Shown: one piece after another, positions 1-8,984 of the stretch
Numbering within the stretch: position 1 is the stretch's first letter
How the letters are laid out: every line of letters starts with the position of its first letter
DNA from: Streptomyces sp. CB02959
GTDB lineage: Bacteria > Actinomycetota > Actinomycetes > Streptomycetales > Streptomycetaceae
DNA: 64,000 nucleotides
Assembly: GCF_002803155.1 (NCBI RefSeq)
Contig: NZ_NNBP01000006.1
Span: 62,001-126,000 of the forward strand
Direction of reading: 5' to 3'
The notes under the pieces: generated by a model
Told to the model about the DNA's origin: nothing
Seen by the model: the letters and a program-made list of their open reading frames with translations, nothing else
The model's database searches: none
Position numbers and translations under genes: made by a program

Positions 1-146
1 ACTGGAGCGTCGCCGACCTGGACGTGCTGCTGCGGGCCGAGACGCCCCGGGACCTCGGGCTGTGGCTGGACACCTCGCGGCAGACCGTCGACGAGACGGT
101 GGACGCGATCCTCGACCGGGCCTGGACCGAAGGCTCGGTGGCCTGA
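1..146 (+). CDS. C-terminal end of an unidentified protein (partial)
   Basis: An open frame enters from the left edge and ends at a TGA at 144-146, giving about 47 residues. The tail is acidic and helical (it contains LLRAETPRDLGLWLDTSRQ and ends EGSVA). It resembles the C-terminal helix of small P-loop kinases of the chloramphenicol phosphotransferase kind, but no diagnostic motif lies inside the window. The family is not assigned. Codon use is typical of the region, so it is likely a real gene. Confidence 0.5.
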   Translation, partial: WSVADLDVLLRAETPRDLGLWLDTSRQTVDETVDAILDRAWTEGSVA

Positions 147-285
147 CGCCCGCCGACTGTGCGCCGGCAATGACATCGTCCGCCCCGCACCGCGGCGTTG
201 CGCGGGGCCGGGCGGACCGGCCGCCACCGTCGTGGCGGTGGCCGTGGACGGCCCGGGGGCGACGCCGTCCACGGCCACCGGACCG

Positions 286-462
286 TCAGCGCAATGCCAT
301 CACATTGGTGGCCTTCGCGCCGTGCACATCGAACACGACCTGCTGACCGACGTCGGTGGTCTGGGTCTCCATACCCGAGAACGGGAGCCGTTCTCCGCGC
401 TCATCGGCGATGATGCCCACACAGTCGCTCTTGTTGAACAGCACGATGGTTCCCTGCGGCAT
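286..462 (-). CDS. Divergent cold-shock-domain-like small protein
   Basis: A 58-residue protein starting MPQGTIVLFNKSD. The ATG at 462 follows a GGAGGA ribosome site 4 bases upstream; a longer in-frame start at 582 has no such site. The beginning matches the first strands of CspA-type cold-shock domains (M-x-x-G-T-V-x-W-F-N). The nucleic-acid-binding RNP1 (KGFGFI) and RNP2 (VFVHF) motifs are replaced by DCVGIIA and RLPFSG, so the usual aromatic RNA-stacking residues are missing. It is also shorter than the usual 67 residues. It may keep an OB-like fold with altered or lost RNA binding. Monocistronic; about 210 bases separate it from the gene to the right. Confidence 0.6.
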   Translation of the reverse strand: MPQGTIVLFNKSDCVGIIADERGERLPFSGMETQTTDVGQQVVFDVHGAKATNVMALR

Positions 463-674
463 CGCTTCCTCCGTGGACGGACAGATCTCGGCGGCGGGCC
501 TGCCCCGCCGACTGCGGTGAGTAGGAAACCTATTACGGAACGTGCGCCAAGAGGGAAGGCGGCGACGGCCCTCCGGCCACACTTCGCCGAAGTCGACCGA
601 AAGTCAGCCCCCTTTGTTTCACTTTCGCGACGCAGCAAATGCCCGCGGCAACGCCGACCGCACCCATCATCGGC

Positions 675-2336
675 TCAGCAGCCGTACCGGTCCTCCGTCA
701 ACTCCCCCTGCACCGTGGCCAACGTCCGGTCGTAGCAGGAGCCAGGACCGTGCAGGCGGTAGCGCTCGCGCGAGACTCCGGTGGCGTGCCGCTGATCGCG
801 GGGCACGTTCTGGTTGTACGCGGCGTCGCCGGTGTAGGTGTCGTCCAGCAGCGACCAGTCGGTGCGCCGTCCGCCGCGCAGGGTGGCGAGGTCCGCGCGG
901 TCGCCCATGGTCATGGTCGTACGCAGCCGGTTGCCCGCGTCCACGGTCGTCGCGCCGTCCATGGTGTAGGTGCGCTGGGTACGGGTGGTGGTCGCGGGCC
1001 CCCGGCCGCCTACCGTCACCGTTTCCGCGTCGTGCCAGCGTGCCCGGAGCGCGTCGGTCGTCTCGTCCGCGTTCCAGCGGTGGGTGGAGTTCGCGGCGAG
1101 CCGGCGCGTGACGGTCGTGGTGACCCGGCCGTGCGAGGTGTCGAGGTATCCCGCGACCGTGAGCGCATGCCCGCCCTCGGCCGTCAACCGGCGCTCGGCG
1201 CCCGGCTCGTAGGCCGTCTTGTCGACCGGATCGCCCGCCTGGTTCGTGACCAGCGCGCCGGTCACCCGGGCCGCCCCGGCGTCCTGCCAGACGAGGATGT
1301 TGGTGGGGGTGCTCCAGCCGCTCTGCCCGGCCGGCAGCCCGGTGACCGACACCGCGACCTGGTGCGGACGCCCGTCGTTCAGCACCCCGGCGAACGGCGT
1401 GAGGTCGTATTCCAGCGGCCGGACGTCGAAGGCCCGCGGGCCGGGGATCACGTACCACAGGAAGGGATTGGACCAGCCGCCGGTCCACACGGTCGGGAAG
1501 GGCGCCGCGATACCGGCGAGCCTGCCGTCGATCCGCACCTGCACCTCGCGGTACGGGCCGTCCTTGGTGCGGCAGGAGTACGGCGCCGCGTCCGGCACGG
1601 TCAGGTACCAGAACTCCTCGCAGCCGCCGCCGGATCCGGTGGCGTACACCTCGGCGACGATGCGTTCACTGTTGCGCGGCGTGGTCAACTGACCCTGGTA
1701 CACCGCGTCCTGGGTGTGGGCGCCCTGGAGGGTGAGGACCTTGTCGGGCGCGGCGGCCGCCTTCACGCGGCCCTGCGCCGCGTAGAAGGTCAGCGTCACC
1801 TTGACCTTGATGACGCCGGTGTAGGTGCCGTCCACGGTGTTGCCGATCAGCATCTCGACGGGCTGCCGCGCACGCAGCACGGAGGCGTACCGCGTGACGT
1901 CCTTCTCCACGTGCCAGGCGATGCCCTGGGGCGAGGGTTCCGGGGTCGAGGTGCGGAGGACCTCCACGCCGCCGATGTGCAGATAGCCGAGGCGGTCGAA
2001 CTGCCGCCCGGCCACGGATCCTTCGAGCCTCAGGACGACCTTGCTCCAGCGGTGGCCGCACTTTTCGGCGTTTTCGGTGGTCTTGGGGCTTCCGGGGTCT
2101 CCGGTGTCGCCGGGCGGTATGTAGGTGCCCTTGTAGGGCGTGTAGTCACGGAACGCGGTGTCGGCGACCGTGACGCTGCAGGAAGGAGTGTCGGGGACGG
2201 ACACGGGTGGACCCGCGGTGATCGGGTCGTGCCAGTCGTTGCCGAACTCGGTGGGCGGCGTCGCGGCCCCGGCCGGGACCATGCCCAGCACCAGTCCGAC
2301 GACGGCGGCACACAAAGCGAGAAGCGCTCGTCTCAT
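675..2336 (-). CDS. Secreted PNGase A-like peptide-N-glycosidase
   Basis: A 553-residue protein with a clear signal peptide (MRRALLALCAAVVGLVLG, cleavage near AGAA at about residue 25). The mature part is rich in beta strands and resembles the PNGase A family (peptide-N4-(N-acetyl-beta-glucosaminyl)asparagine amidase A), which removes N-linked glycans from glycopeptides outside the cell. Family-like stretches include the LRLEGSVAGRQFDRLGYLHIGGVEV region near residues 105-130, and the WSNPFLWYVIPGP and STPTNILVW segments in the middle. Length fits the family. Cysteines near the N terminus and at the extreme C terminus (DRYGC) may form disulphides. It stands alone, so regulation cannot be inferred. 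Assignment is by remembered family similarity. Confidence 0.75.
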   Translation of the reverse strand: MRRALLALCAAVVGLVLGMVPAGAATPPTEFGNDWHDPITAGPPVSVPDTPSCSVTVADTAFRDYTPYKGTYIPPGDTGDPGSPKTTENAEKCGHRWSKVVLRLEGSVAGRQFDRLGYLHIGGVEVLRTSTPEPSPQGIAWHVEKDVTRYASVLRARQPVEMLIGNTVDGTYTGVIKVKVTLTFYAAQGRVKAAAAPDKVLTLQGAHTQDAVYQGQLTTPRNSERIVAEVYATGSGGGCEEFWYLTVPDAAPYSCRTKDGPYREVQVRIDGRLAGIAAPFPTVWTGGWSNPFLWYVIPGPRAFDVRPLEYDLTPFAGVLNDGRPHQVAVSVTGLPAGQSGWSTPTNILVWQDAGAARVTGALVTNQAGDPVDKTAYEPGAERRLTAEGGHALTVAGYLDTSHGRVTTTVTRRLAANSTHRWNADETTDALRARWHDAETVTVGGRGPATTTRTQRTYTMDGATTVDAGNRLRTTMTMGDRADLATLRGGRRTDWSLLDDTYTGDAAYNQNVPRDQRHATGVSRERYRLHGPGSCYDRTLATVQGELTEDRYGC

Positions 2337-2445
2337 GGATCAGGAGTCAAGCGCCTCGTACTGCCGTGCACCAGTGCCCTGTTGGCCTGATCCCCCGCGC
2401 GGTGCCGCACTCGCCGCACTCGCCTCGGCCGTCGCGGCGCGCGAG

Positions 2446-2481
2446 CCGGGCCCGGACCGCCGGCGCGGCGGCCCGGGCCCG
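2446..2481 (-). terminator. GC-rich hairpin after the ABC-NUDIX gene
   Basis: Outer arms CGGGCCC (2447-2453) and GGGCCCG (2475-2481) enclose inner arms CCGCC (2457-2461) and GGCGG (2466-2470). The hairpin lies just past the stop of the leftward ABC-NUDIX gene. There is no T tract, as is usual for Streptomyces terminators. Confidence 0.4.
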
Positions 2482-2486
2482 TCCCG

Positions 2487-4931
2487 TCAACTCCGGTCGG
2501 GAGAGCCGTCGACGGCCCCGCACAGCTCGACCTGGTGGCGGCGGACGGCCTCCGCCGCCCAGTCGCACATCGTCAGCCGGGGCAGCGTCCCGACGTCGAA
2601 CCAGTGCAGCAGCACCCCCTCGGTGAGGGGCAGCACGGCCGCATCACCGTTCCAGTGCCCGAGGAACACCTGGATGCACCCGCGAACGGTGCCGTCCGGC
2701 CCCGAAAGCCGCAGCAGCGCGAACGGCACCAGGTCGGGCACCGTCAACCCGGCCTCCTCGCGCAGCTCCCGGGTGACCGCCTGGTAAGCGGTCTCGCCCG
2801 CTTCCGGGGCGCCGCCCGGCAGCGACCAGGTGCCGGGGTCGTAGATCACCTTGTGCGCGTCCCGGAGGTGGAGGAGGTACTGTCCGCGGTCGTTGACGAG
2901 CAGCGCCACGGTGCTGGTCACCTCGGGCCGGCGCGCCCCGTCCACGGCTTCCGCCGGATCCAGCGGGACCACCTCCGTGGCGAACGGGCCGTCCCCCTCG
3001 GGCCGGTGCACGTCCCGCGTGTGCTGATAGGTCCACAGTTCACGGAACATCCCCGGCTGCTCGACCAGTTCGGGGAACGTGCCGTGCTGCACCACCCGGC
3101 CCTTGTCCAGGACCAGGATCCGGTCGGCCACCGCCACATTGGTGAGCCGGTGGGTGATCAGGACCACCGCTCGGGTCTCCGCGACCTCCCGCAGACCGGC
3201 GAAGATGCGGTGCTCACCGAGCGGGTCCAGTGCGGAGGTCGGCTCGTCCAGGACGAGCAGTCCGGCCGGCCGGTGGAACGCCCGGGTGAGGGCGATCCGC
3301 TGCCACTGCCCGCCGGAGAGCTCCTGCCCGCCGAGCCAGTCGCGGGCCAGCACCGTGTCGAGCCCGGACCGCAGTTCGGTGACCACCTCGTCGGCACCGG
3401 ACCGGGCGCAGGCGGCGTGCACATCGGCGTCGCCGCCCTCGGTGGACCGGCCCAGGGTGATGTTCTCGCGGGCGGTCAGCGGCCAGCGCGCGTATTCCTG
3501 GGGCACCAGCGCGACCTGCGTCCACATGGCGTGCGGATCGAGGTCGCCGGTGGGCACGCCGTCCCAGGTGACCGCCCCGGTGGTCGGCAGGTACAGCCCG
3601 CTCAGCAGCTTGGCCAGCGTGGTCTTGCCGCTGCCGTTGTAGCCGACCAGGGCGACGACCTCACCGCGCCGCAGGGTGAACGAGACGCCGCGCAGCGCGT
3701 CCTGAGCCGCCTCCTCGTACCGGAAGACGAGATCCCGCACGCGGATCTCGCGCGGGGCCGCGGGCACGGCGGTGCCGCGGCGCATCCGGAATCCGCCGGC
3801 CTCCGCCAGGAATTCCGACCAGTCGTCCATGTAGAGCCCGGTGCGCATGATGCGGGCGCCCCCGGCGACCAGGCCGCGCAGCGCCGACCCGACCGTCTGC
3901 AGCGCGAACACCGCGGTACCGGCGTGCCCGACGCTCATCCGGCCGGTGGCCAGCAGCCACACCACCGCGCCCCAGACCGCCGTCGACGCCAACCCGCCGC
4001 AGACCGCGCCCACCGCGGACATCCGCGCCCCGGTGTTCGCCGCGCGCCGGTCGGCGCGGTTGATGCGCTCGGTGATCTGGCGGTAGCGCCCGACGAGGAA
4101 GTCGGCCATGGTGCCGGCCCGGACCTGGTCGGCGGCGTACCGGTCGCAGACGTGCCAGCGCAGGATCGACAGCAGGCGGTAGTCGCCACCGGCGCGCAGC
4201 CGCGCGAGGTACCGCACCCGGGCCGCGCCCACCTGGGCCACCGCCTGGGGCAGGCTGGCCAGCGCCAACAGGGGCAGCAGCGCGGGGTGCAGCGCCGTCA
4301 GCACCGCCGCGCCGGCGGCCAGGGAGGCGACCGAGGCGATCAGGTCCTGCCCCTCCGCGACCAGGTCCTGGACGATCTCCGCACCCCGGTCCGCCGCCTC
4401 CTTGCGGTGGGTGAACCCGGGCGCGTCATACGCCGTCAACTCGACCTCGGTGACCGCCTTCAGCAGCCGGAGTTCGGCCTCCCGGGACATCTGCGGCCCC
4501 AATCGCGACGACAGCCAGACCACCACGATCCCGAGCGCGGCCCGCACCCCGGCGGCGACCGCCAGCAGGAGCACCGACGGCCAGGCCCCGAGCAGCCGTC
4601 CGTAGATGTCCCCGCCGGACAGCAGCGCCGTGATCGTCCCGCTGACCGCCAGCAGACCGAGCGCCTGCATCGCGCCCGAGGCGGCCTGGCAGAGAAGCAG
4701 TCCCAGGGCCGCCCAGCGGTCGATCCGCCAGGCCAACGCGACCGACCGCCGCACCAACTGCGGCAGCCGCCGCGCCATGTCCACCAGCCGGATCTGCCGC
4801 CCGGCCCGCTCCCGGCTGCCGGTCCGGTCGACGTACTGCAACTCCTCGCCGCCGGTCGGCTCCTCGCCGGTCACCGGCCCGGGTTTCTCCTTCCGTACCG
4901 GGTCGTCTCCCCCAACGCGTTTCATCCGCAT
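2487..4931 (-). CDS. ABC exporter half-transporter fused to a C-terminal NUDIX domain
   Basis: An 814-residue fusion. Residues about 45-330 are an ABC exporter membrane domain with several hydrophobic segments. Residues about 390-640 are the ATPase: Walker [10 protein letters not shown] (about 427), signature LSGGQWQR (about 536), Walker [14 protein letters not shown] (about 556) and the switch histidine in LITHR. Residues about 670-800 are a NUDIX hydrolase domain with a complete box beginning GGAPEAGE and continuing RELREEAGL (about 703-726). ABC exporters move lipids, drugs or peptides; NUDIX enzymes cleave nucleoside-diphosphate-linked substrates. The ATG at 4931 has an AAGGGG site about 11 bases upstream. 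A longer frame opens at 4985 without a ribosome site. Joining the two folds in one chain is unusual. Substrate unknown; probably a homodimer at the membrane with the NUDIX part in the cytosol. Confidence 0.85.
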   Translation of the reverse strand: MRMKRVGGDDPVRKEKPGPVTGEEPTGGEELQYVDRTGSRERAGRQIRLVDMARRLPQLVRRSVALAWRIDRWAALGLLLCQAASGAMQALGLLAVSGTITALLSGGDIYGRLLGAWPSVLLLAVAAGVRAALGIVVVWLSSRLGPQMSREAELRLLKAVTEVELTAYDAPGFTHRKEAADRGAEIVQDLVAEGQDLIASVASLAAGAAVLTALHPALLPLLALASLPQAVAQVGAARVRYLARLRAGGDYRLLSILRWHVCDRYAADQVRAGTMADFLVGRYRQITERINRADRRAANTGARMSAVGAVCGGLASTAVWGAVVWLLATGRMSVGHAGTAVFALQTVGSALRGLVAGGARIMRTGLYMDDWSEFLAEAGGFRMRRGTAVPAAPREIRVRDLVFRYEEAAQDALRGVSFTLRRGEVVALVGYNGSGKTTLAKLLSGLYLPTTGAVTWDGVPTGDLDPHAMWTQVALVPQEYARWPLTARENITLGRSTEGGDADVHAACARSGADEVVTELRSGLDTVLARDWLGGQELSGGQWQRIALTRAFHRPAGLLVLDEPTSALDPLGEHRIFAGLREVAETRAVVLITHRLTNVAVADRILVLDKGRVVQHGTFPELVEQPGMFRELWTYQHTRDVHRPEGDGPFATEVVPLDPAEAVDGARRPEVTSTVALLVNDRGQYLLHLRDAHKVIYDPGTWSLPGGAPEAGETAYQAVTRELREEAGLTVPDLVPFALLRLSGPDGTVRGCIQVFLGHWNGDAAVLPLTEGVLLHWFDVGTLPRLTMCDWAAEAVRRHQVELCGAVDGSPDRS

Positions 4932-5287
4932 GGTTCTCGTTCCCCTTCCACGGTCATCGGCTCGTGCCCGCCGCCGGCGCGGCACCGCCGGGGCGGCCGA
5001 CCCCGTGGGGCGGGCCGCTCCGGATCCCGCGGTGTCAACCGCGCGCCGCGCCCGGACGCGCCACCGGAGGGGAATTCGAACGGAACCGGGCCCCGCTCAG
5101 GCACGGGCGTCCCGGCCCGCCCTCCTCCTCCGAGGCACACGAGGGGCACAGGTGCCCTAAAGAACGGCCCGCACGGGCCCCCGTAACGGGCAATCCGGGG
5201 GCACACATTGAACAGACGTTCCCCCGCTCGCGGGAGGCCGTGGGGGACCTGACCTCCGAGCACCTCCGACCACTCGAACAGCTCGGG
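4932..5287. other. Intergenic region without a supported gene
   Basis: This 356-base stretch lies between the stop of the sigma-like gene and the start of the leftward ABC-NUDIX gene. Open frames here lack ribosome sites and family resemblance. It presumably carries the ABC-NUDIX promoter near its left end, but no convincing -10/-35 pair was seen. Confidence 0.5.
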
Positions 5288-5839
5288 TCACTCGTGCGGG
5301 GTATTGCGGGCGGGGCCCGGCAGGCGGCTTGCGGGCGGGTGCCCCATGGCCTCCGGCAGCGCCCGGCCGCGCCCCGCGGCCAGCGCGTAGCGGACCCGGC
5401 TGATCTCCTCCCCCATCGCCTCCGCGGTGTCCTCCACCGAGTGGCCGAGCACATCGTGCAGGACGAACGCGTCGTATTCCAGGGCGGGATGGCGTAACGC
5501 CGGCTGCGCACGGTGACGTAACGCCAGGTCCGCCAGGTCGCGCCCCGGCCCCTCGCTCCGCTGCCTTATGCGGGCGCTCACCAGGATCCAGGCACAGGCG
5601 GCCGGGTTGGGCCGGCGGACGATGTCGGCCCACCGGATGACGACCTCGCCCATCGCCTCTCCCAGGACCCGGGACGCGGCCGGTTCCGGCACGTGGGCCA
5701 GGGCATAGCCGAGATAGCAGGCATAGTGCAGGGCGTAGAAGGCTTCGAAGGCGGGCGGCAGGGCGACCGCGGGCGGAGCAGCGGGCGTCGCGGGCCGGCG
5801 GTCGCCCCGGGCCGGCGCACGGGAGACGGCCGGCGTCAT
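5288..5839 (-). CDS. Sigma-70-like protein with two TTA codons
   Basis: A 183-residue protein that aligns loosely with ECF-type sigma factors. An N-terminal helical part (FEAFYALHYACYLGYALAHV, then AWILVSARIRQR) resembles region 2, and a C-terminal part (VLHDVLGHSVEDTAEAMG) resembles the region 4 helix-turn-helix. The promoter-recognition residues are not well conserved, so it may be a degenerate sigma factor or a regulator. Its ATG overlaps the stop of the upstream zinc-finger/HTH gene (ATGA), so the two are probably translated together. Two leucines are encoded by TTA (complements of 5519-5521 and 5495-5497), which in Streptomyces makes translation depend on the developmental tRNA bldA. Confidence 0.65.
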   Translation of the reverse strand: MTPAVSRAPARGDRRPATPAAPPAVALPPAFEAFYALHYACYLGYALAHVPEPAASRVLGEAMGEVVIRWADIVRRPNPAACAWILVSARIRQRSEGPGRDLADLALRHRAQPALRHPALEYDAFVLHDVLGHSVEDTAEAMGEEISRVRYALAAGRGRALPEAMGHPPASRLPGPARNTPHE

Positions 5840-7074
5840 CCGAACGCCTCGGCCCGCGGCGTACGGCGCTCCGGCGCCAACCCGTAGGAAAGACACGAGA
5901 GTTGGGTGAGCCTGGCGTGGTCCCAGAGCGGACGGATGTCGTCCGGACGGCCGTGCAGGACGCCGACGACCGCACCGACGGTCTCCCAGTCCGGGACCAG
6001 GGAGCCGTGCAGCAGCCCCTTGACCTCGCGCTCGGTGAGGGCGTTTCCACTGGAGAGGCAGATCTGCGTGGCGTCCGGGCAGGCCGCGGACAGGTACAGC
6101 CCGCGCAGTGCCGCGTGCAGGCTTCCGGCGCGGGCCGGGCGCCGCCCGTGGGCGGCGTCCCACAGGGGGCGGACGGCCTCCGGGTCGCCGCCGCAGGCGT
6201 GCACCATCCGGCGGGTGATCTTCCAGGAGGGGCTGCGCTCACCCGAGAGGATCCGGGAGATGTACGAGGCGCTCACCCGCACCTCGTCCGCCAGCGCCCG
6301 GAGCGTCTTGTCGCCGGCGCGCTGGAGGTGGGACAGGGCCGAGGCGAGCGCGGTGCGGGAGTCCTGGCCCGGTGGCCCGCTGTCCGGCCCGGCCGCGTCG
6401 CCGCCCGCTCTGCCCCCGCCTTCGCCACCCTCGCCCTCCGGGTGCGCGCGGCGCGACGGGGAGGTGCGGACGACGACGGCCCGGCGCCGCTCGGCATCCG
6501 TCCGGACGGCGGGCGTCAGCGGGTCCGGGCGGCCCGGGACGGTCGGCTGGTCCGGGCGGCCGGGGACCGGCGGCGGCTCCGCGCGGCCGGCGGGCGGCGG
6601 CACCGCCGCGGTGGCGGCGAGCGCGGCGCGCCGCGCCCGCCGCTTGGTGATCTTCCGGGCGATGCTCTCCGCCGTGTACGCCCGGCCGACCTTGTCCACC
6701 GTGACGTGCAGGGCCTCGGCGATGGCCGGGCCCCTGTGCCCGCGGTCGCGGGCCTGCTGCACCACGGCGGCGGTCACGCAGTCCAGGTCGCTGCTGAGCT
6801 CGACGACCTGCCGCAGTCCGGCGAGCGCGTCGCCGTCGCGTATCTGGGTCCGCAGCACGGCGATCCGGCAGGCCATGTCGTCGGCGACCTGGCGGGCGTC
6901 CTCGTCGTGGGACTTGGTGTCCGGCGTCCGCTGCGAGCTGCGGATCTTGCGGACGGCCCGGCCGCAGGAGTCGCTGCAGTACTTCCGGCGCCGCCCGGGA
7001 CCGGACCCGCTCTCCACCTCGTTGGGGCAACCGGTCCTGGCGCAGGGGACCGGTCCAGGATCCTTAGGAGTCAT
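5836..7074 (-). CDS. Zinc-finger/XRE helix-turn-helix regulator
   Basis: A 412-residue protein starting MTPKDPGPVPC; the ATG at 7074 has an AGAAGGA site 8 bases upstream. The N terminus has a four-cysteine cluster (CARTGC, then YCSDSC) of the short zinc-ribbon kind seen in actinobacterial DNA-binding proteins. Residues about 100-160 look like a helical HTH segment with a basic end. A Pro/Arg-rich linker follows. Residues about 250-310 form an XRE-type HTH (LRALADEVRVSASYISRIL), and a weaker second repeat follows near residues 345-395. The stop overlaps the start of the sigma-like gene, indicating a two-gene operon. Likely a transcriptional regulator; target unknown. Confidence 0.65.
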   Translation of the reverse strand: MTPKDPGPVPCARTGCPNEVESGSGPGRRRKYCSDSCGRAVRKIRSSQRTPDTKSHDEDARQVADDMACRIAVLRTQIRDGDALAGLRQVVELSSDLDCVTAAVVQQARDRGHRGPAIAEALHVTVDKVGRAYTAESIARKITKRRARRAALAATAAVPPPAGRAEPPPVPGRPDQPTVPGRPDPLTPAVRTDAERRRAVVVRTSPSRRAHPEGEGGEGGGRAGGDAAGPDSGPPGQDSRTALASALSHLQRAGDKTLRALADEVRVSASYISRILSGERSPSWKITRRMVHACGGDPEAVRPLWDAAHGRRPARAGSLHAALRGLYLSAACPDATQICLSSGNALTEREVKGLLHGSLVPDWETVGAVVGVLHGRPDDIRPLWDHARLTQLSCLSYGLAPERRTPRAEAFG

Positions 7075-7211
7075 CAGCTGTAATCCTTCTGGGGGATGTG
7101 CCACCGTGAACTCGCCGCAGAATTGGGCGATTTGCGGTTTGCCGGCCGGCTTCGCGGCCGTGCGCCGCGGGCCGTCCGGCGCCGCGGCGCGGCACCGGCA
7201 CCGCGCCGGGT

Positions 7212-7255
7212 GGCCCGCCGCGGCACCGGAAGGACCTCCGGTGCCGCGGCGGGCC
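7212..7255 (-). terminator. 19-bp perfect stem-loop terminator
   Basis: Arms 7212-7230 and 7237-7255 are exactly complementary over 19 bases around the loop AGGACC. It lies just past the stop of the leftward gene at 7318-7647, as expected for a terminator. No T tract follows, as is common in Streptomyces. Confidence 0.7.
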
Positions 7256-7317
7256 CGGGTCTCGGACCACCGTCCGCGCGCAGTCCGCCGGGACGGGCGG
7301 CTGCGCCCCGTACCGCG

Positions 7318-7647
7318 TCAGCCGGCTCGTCGGCGCTGGTGGCGGAGACGGGGGCGGCAGGCGGCGATCAGCACGGCCAGCGCCACGGCCGGCACCCAGT
7401 GGGCGTCGGCACCGCGCACCAGGATGTTCCCCAGATACGGAATCGCGAGGAACGCGCCCAGCGGTGCGGTGAGTTGGACGTCGCACCGGATACCGAACCG
7501 GACCGCGGACCGGCCGCCCACCGGGTCGTTGACCGGGAAGTCACGCCGGTCCTCGGTTTCAACCGGGCCCCCGCGAGGGATGTTAGCTTCGTAGCGCTTC
7601 AACTGGGCTGCCTTCAGGCGCCAGTGAGGTGTTCGGTCAGGGGGCAT
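7318..7647 (-). CDS. Small membrane-associated hypothetical protein
   Basis: A 109-residue protein starting MPPDRTPHWRLK; the ATG at 7647 has an AAGGAG site 7 bases upstream. The first two thirds are charged and soluble-looking. Residues about 65-98 contain one or two hydrophobic stretches (APLGAFLAIPYLG and WVPAVALAVLIAAC), and the end is very basic (RPRLRHQRRR), suggesting a C-terminal membrane anchor. No family recognised. Followed by a strong terminator hairpin. Confidence 0.5.
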   Translation of the reverse strand: MPPDRTPHWRLKAAQLKRYEANIPRGGPVETEDRRDFPVNDPVGGRSAVRFGIRCDVQLTAPLGAFLAIPYLGNILVRGADAHWVPAVALAVLIAACRPRLRHQRRRAG

Positions 7648-7680
7648 CTGTCGCTCCTTGAACGAGATGGATGCGAATGA

Positions 7681-7718
7681 GTGGCCCTGGCACCGGTTCC
7701 CAGCCTTGCCAGGGCCAC
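7681..7718 (-). promoter_or_regulatory. Inverted repeat in the leader of the 7318-7647 gene
   Basis: Twelve-base arms GTGGCCCTGGCA (7681-7692) and TGCCAGGGCCAC (7707-7718) are perfectly complementary with a 14-base loop. The repeat sits 33 bases upstream of the leftward ATG at 7647. It could be a leader hairpin, an attenuator or a dimeric operator; function is unknown. Confidence 0.35.
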
Positions 7719-7926
7719 CTCGTGTCCCGGGACGGTACATCGTCACAGAACCGATCCACCAACGCTACAGTCGGTTAATGGCACGATTGCGGTTGCCGTT
7801 GCCTTTCCAGTTGCGAATCCAACCTCGCCGCAACACCCGTTCGACCTCTTCCCGCGGGCGGGCGCCCCTTCCCCCGACTCCTCGACTTCCCGCCCAACTC
7901 CCCCTCCGGAGAACTAGGGTGAACGG

Positions 7927-8358
7927 GTGCGCGAGACCTGGAACGCCACCGACCCCGGAGTCCTCCAACTCCCCTCCGGCCGACTGATCCGCGGCCGCGG
8001 CCTGCGCCGGCCGCTCCCGGACGGCCCGACGCCCGCCTACGCGGTCTATCTGCTCGGCAAGCAACCACCCCAAGTCCCTTGGGAGACACAGTGGTTGCGC
8101 TGGCCGGACTTCCGCCTGCCGAGCGACCGCGCGCAGGCGCGGCGGGTGTTCCGCGAAGCGTGGGACCGCTCGGCGGCGGAACGCGTCGAGCTAGCCTGCG
8201 GCGGCGGCCGCGGCCGGACCGGTACCGCGCTGGCCTGCCTCGCCGTCCTCGACGGCGTGCCCGCCGATCGGGCGGTGGAGTTCGTCCGCCGGCACTACGA
8301 CCGGCACGCCGTGGAAACCCCTTGGCAGAAGCGGTACGTCCGCGGCTTCGCACCATGA
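7927..8358 (+). CDS. Protein-tyrosine-phosphatase-like protein
   Basis: A 143-residue protein with a GTG start at 7927. A P-loop-like signature, CGGGRGRTGT, occurs at about residues 89-98, matching the C-x5-R-[ST] active site of cysteine-based tyrosine phosphatases (nucleophile Cys, phosphate-binding Arg). Such enzymes hydrolyse phosphotyrosine or related phosphomonoesters in the cytosol. The general-acid Asp loop is not obvious; an Asp lies in RWPDFRLPSD near residue 60. It is shorter than most dual-specificity phosphatases. It precedes the DUF4345-like gene by 57 bases and may share its transcript. Confidence 0.6.
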   Translation: MRETWNATDPGVLQLPSGRLIRGRGLRRPLPDGPTPAYAVYLLGKQPPQVPWETQWLRWPDFRLPSDRAQARRVFREAWDRSAAERVELACGGGRGRTGTALACLAVLDGVPADRAVEFVRRHYDRHAVETPWQKRYVRGFAP

Positions 8359-8415
8359 CGGGTCCGCTGCACCGCAGGACGAGCCAACGCCCGGACGACG
8401 AGGAGGACGGTGCGC

Positions 8416-8817
8416 ATGGACAAGGCGAAGGCGCTCAAGGGGCTGGCCTGGGTGATGGGGGTGGCCTGCGTCGCGATCGGCGCGTACCACCTGGTGCTCG
8501 GTATCGCCTCGGTGCCGGGCGAGGAGCTGACCGGTGCCACCGTCGACAGCCGGGAGCGCTTCTACAACGCGATCTTCCTCGGGTTCGGGCTGGCCTGGCT
8601 CTGGGCGGCCCGGCAGTCCCCGATCCCGTCGGCGGCGGTGCGGCTGCTGACCGCGGTCTTCCTGCTCGGCGGGGTCGGCCGGGTGCTGTCGCTGCTCGCC
8701 CACGGCTGGCCGCACTGGTTCCAGATCCCCCTGTCGGCCCTTGAACTCCTGCTCCCGCCGCTCTACTTCTGGCTCGCGGACGCCGACGAGAAGGCGGCCG
8801 CGGCGGGACGCGGCTGA
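8416..8817 (+). CDS. DUF4345-like four-helix membrane protein
   Basis: A 133-residue protein starting MDKAKALKGLAWVMG. The ATG at 8416 is preferred over the GTG at 8410 because the GAGGAGGA ribosome site then has normal spacing. Four hydrophobic segments are visible (about residues 8-28, 48-65, 75-95 and 102-122). The pattern of a YHLVLGI motif after helix 1 and an ERFYNAIFLGFGLAWLW-like segment before helix 2 matches the DUF4345 family of small integral membrane proteins. Function of the family is unknown. Confidence 0.65.
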   Translation: MDKAKALKGLAWVMGVACVAIGAYHLVLGIASVPGEELTGATVDSRERFYNAIFLGFGLAWLWAARQSPIPSAAVRLLTAVFLLGGVGRVLSLLAHGWPHWFQIPLSALELLLPPLYFWLADADEKAAAAGRG

Positions 8818-8893
8818 CGCACTTCGCTGGTGCGAAGGCGGGGCCGCTGCCAGTGCCGGGTGGTATCCCTGGGGACACGGAGAACGAGCCCGC

Positions 8894-8947
8894 CGATCCA
8901 ACCGATCCCACCGATCCCGTCGATCCCGTCGATCTCACCGGTCCCGC
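8894..8947. repeat. Tandem 9-base repeat, six copies
   Basis: Six consecutive units of consensus CGATCCCRY (starting at 8894, 8903, 8912, 8921, 8930 and 8939) with one to three changes each. The array is intergenic and is followed within 40 bases by a second, unrelated array. Confidence 0.8.
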
Positions 8948-8984
8948 CGGCCTCGCCGTGGTGCGCGCCGCGCGGTCCATCGGG

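Noticed and set aside
2535..5186. A rightward open frame of 883 codons over the ABC-NUDIX gene
   Set aside because: Composition is Arg/Gln/Pro-rich with no domain; the opposite strand has all ABC and NUDIX motifs.
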